Assembly: GCA_025362765.1 (NCBI GenBank)
Contig: JANYFI010000421.1
Coordinates: 1 to 6,097, forward strand
From: Ferruginibacter sp.
Lineage (GTDB): Bacteria; Bacteroidota; Bacteroidia; Chitinophagales; Chitinophagaceae
Direction of reading: 5' to 3'
Length of the DNA: 6,097 nt
Position 1 is the stretch's first letter. Each line of letters opens with the position of its first letter. Shown piece by piece: positions 5,869-6,097 of this stretch. The position numbers and the translations under genes are program-made. The notes beneath the pieces are model-generated. The model was not told the DNA's origin. It searched no databases and was given only the letters and a program-made list of their open reading frames with translations.

Positions 5869-6097
5869 TTATTCCACAGGCTCTGCAATGATTCTTTTTA
5901 AATTGAACAATTCTTTGCCGGCTTTTGCTGGTGTTATTTTTAGTGTATAAAGCCCAGGTTGGGTAACAGATAAAATGGTTACAGTCTGCCTGATCCATGT
6001 CATAGGTTTCCATTCATCATGCTCTCCTGTTTTAAGTACCTGCAAGGGAAATTGCTGACCGGCTATTTCCAATATTCCTTCTTCGCCTTCACTGTCT
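5869..6097 (-). CDS. C-terminal end of a larger protein, possibly a carbohydrate-active enzyme (partial)
   Basis: The frame is open from the right edge to the TAA at 5869 and gives 76 residues; no ATG occurs in it, so the start lies outside the window. The fragment reads DSEGEEGILEIAGQQFPLQV near its beginning, then alternating beta strands with WKPMTWIRQTV, QPGLYTLKITP and a closing LFNLKRIIAEPVE. The PG-Y-L-P pattern followed by NL-I shortly before the stop is what I associate with the last strands of beta-sandwich domains at the end of Bacteroidota alpha-L-fucosidases, other glycoside hydrolases and sulfatases. The function is a guess from this tail. It runs in the same direction as hddC with a 93-base gap that shows no strong terminator. 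Confidence 0.72.
   Translation of the reverse strand, partial: DSEGEEGILEIAGQQFPLQVLKTGEHDEWKPMTWIRQTVTILSVTQPGLYTLKITPAKAGKELFNLKRIIAEPVE

Noticed and set aside
5819..6013. A minus-strand frame of 64 codons that starts METYDMDQADC and has several Cys and His residues.
   Set aside because: It overlaps the frame ending at 5869, which shows a coherent beta-rich C-terminal domain and stays open to the window edge. This one is its shifted shadow.

Overview
The window looks like a chromosomal segment of a Bacteroidota bacterium, most likely of the Chitinophagaceae/Sphingobacteriia type. The reasons are moderate GC with AT-rich intergenic DNA, matches to the Bacteroidota -7 promoter consensus TAnnTTTG instead of sigma70 boxes, little Shine-Dalgarno signal, and protein variants I associate with that phylum (a CcmE with Cys in place of the heme-binding His, an HddC/GmhB pair). 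This placement comes from sequence character and family memory, not from a search. No RNA gene, CRISPR array, insertion sequence or attachment site was seen. No gene-free stretch exceeds 300 bases.

Layout. Positions 1-661 (minus strand) hold the upstream part of a cytochrome c maturation cluster: ccmE, then after 120 bases the first 44 codons of a CcsA/CcmF-type heme lyase that runs off the left edge. Divergent from it, 848-1897 (plus) encodes a complete agmatinase/arginase-family ureohydrolase. The 186-base gap between them carries one TAnnTTTG box for each direction. Positions 2039-3289 (plus) hold two consecutive small membrane proteins of unknown function. Their C-terminal soluble domains align without gaps, so they are probably diverged tandem paralogues.

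Positions 3404-5775 (minus) hold three genes: hddC (heptose-1-phosphate guanylyltransferase), gmhB (heptose bisphosphate phosphatase), whose start overlaps the hddC stop as ATGA, and after a 72-base gap a secreted protein of unknown function that converges on the membrane pair. At the right edge, 5869-6097 is the C-terminal end of a larger minus-strand protein with a beta-rich tail like those at the end of Bacteroidota glycoside hydrolases and sulfatases.

How the genes work together. HddC and GmhB are consecutive steps to GDP-D-glycero-alpha-D-manno-heptose, a sugar donor for surface glycans. CcmE and the CcsA/CcmF protein act together in covalent heme attachment to periplasmic c-type cytochromes. 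The ureohydrolase is probably an independent unit. The window is mostly ordinary core-genome content. The points most worth a second look are the CxxxY CcmE, the tandem membrane paralogues, and a GmhB that lacks its zinc ligands and has Asn at a motif IV position.
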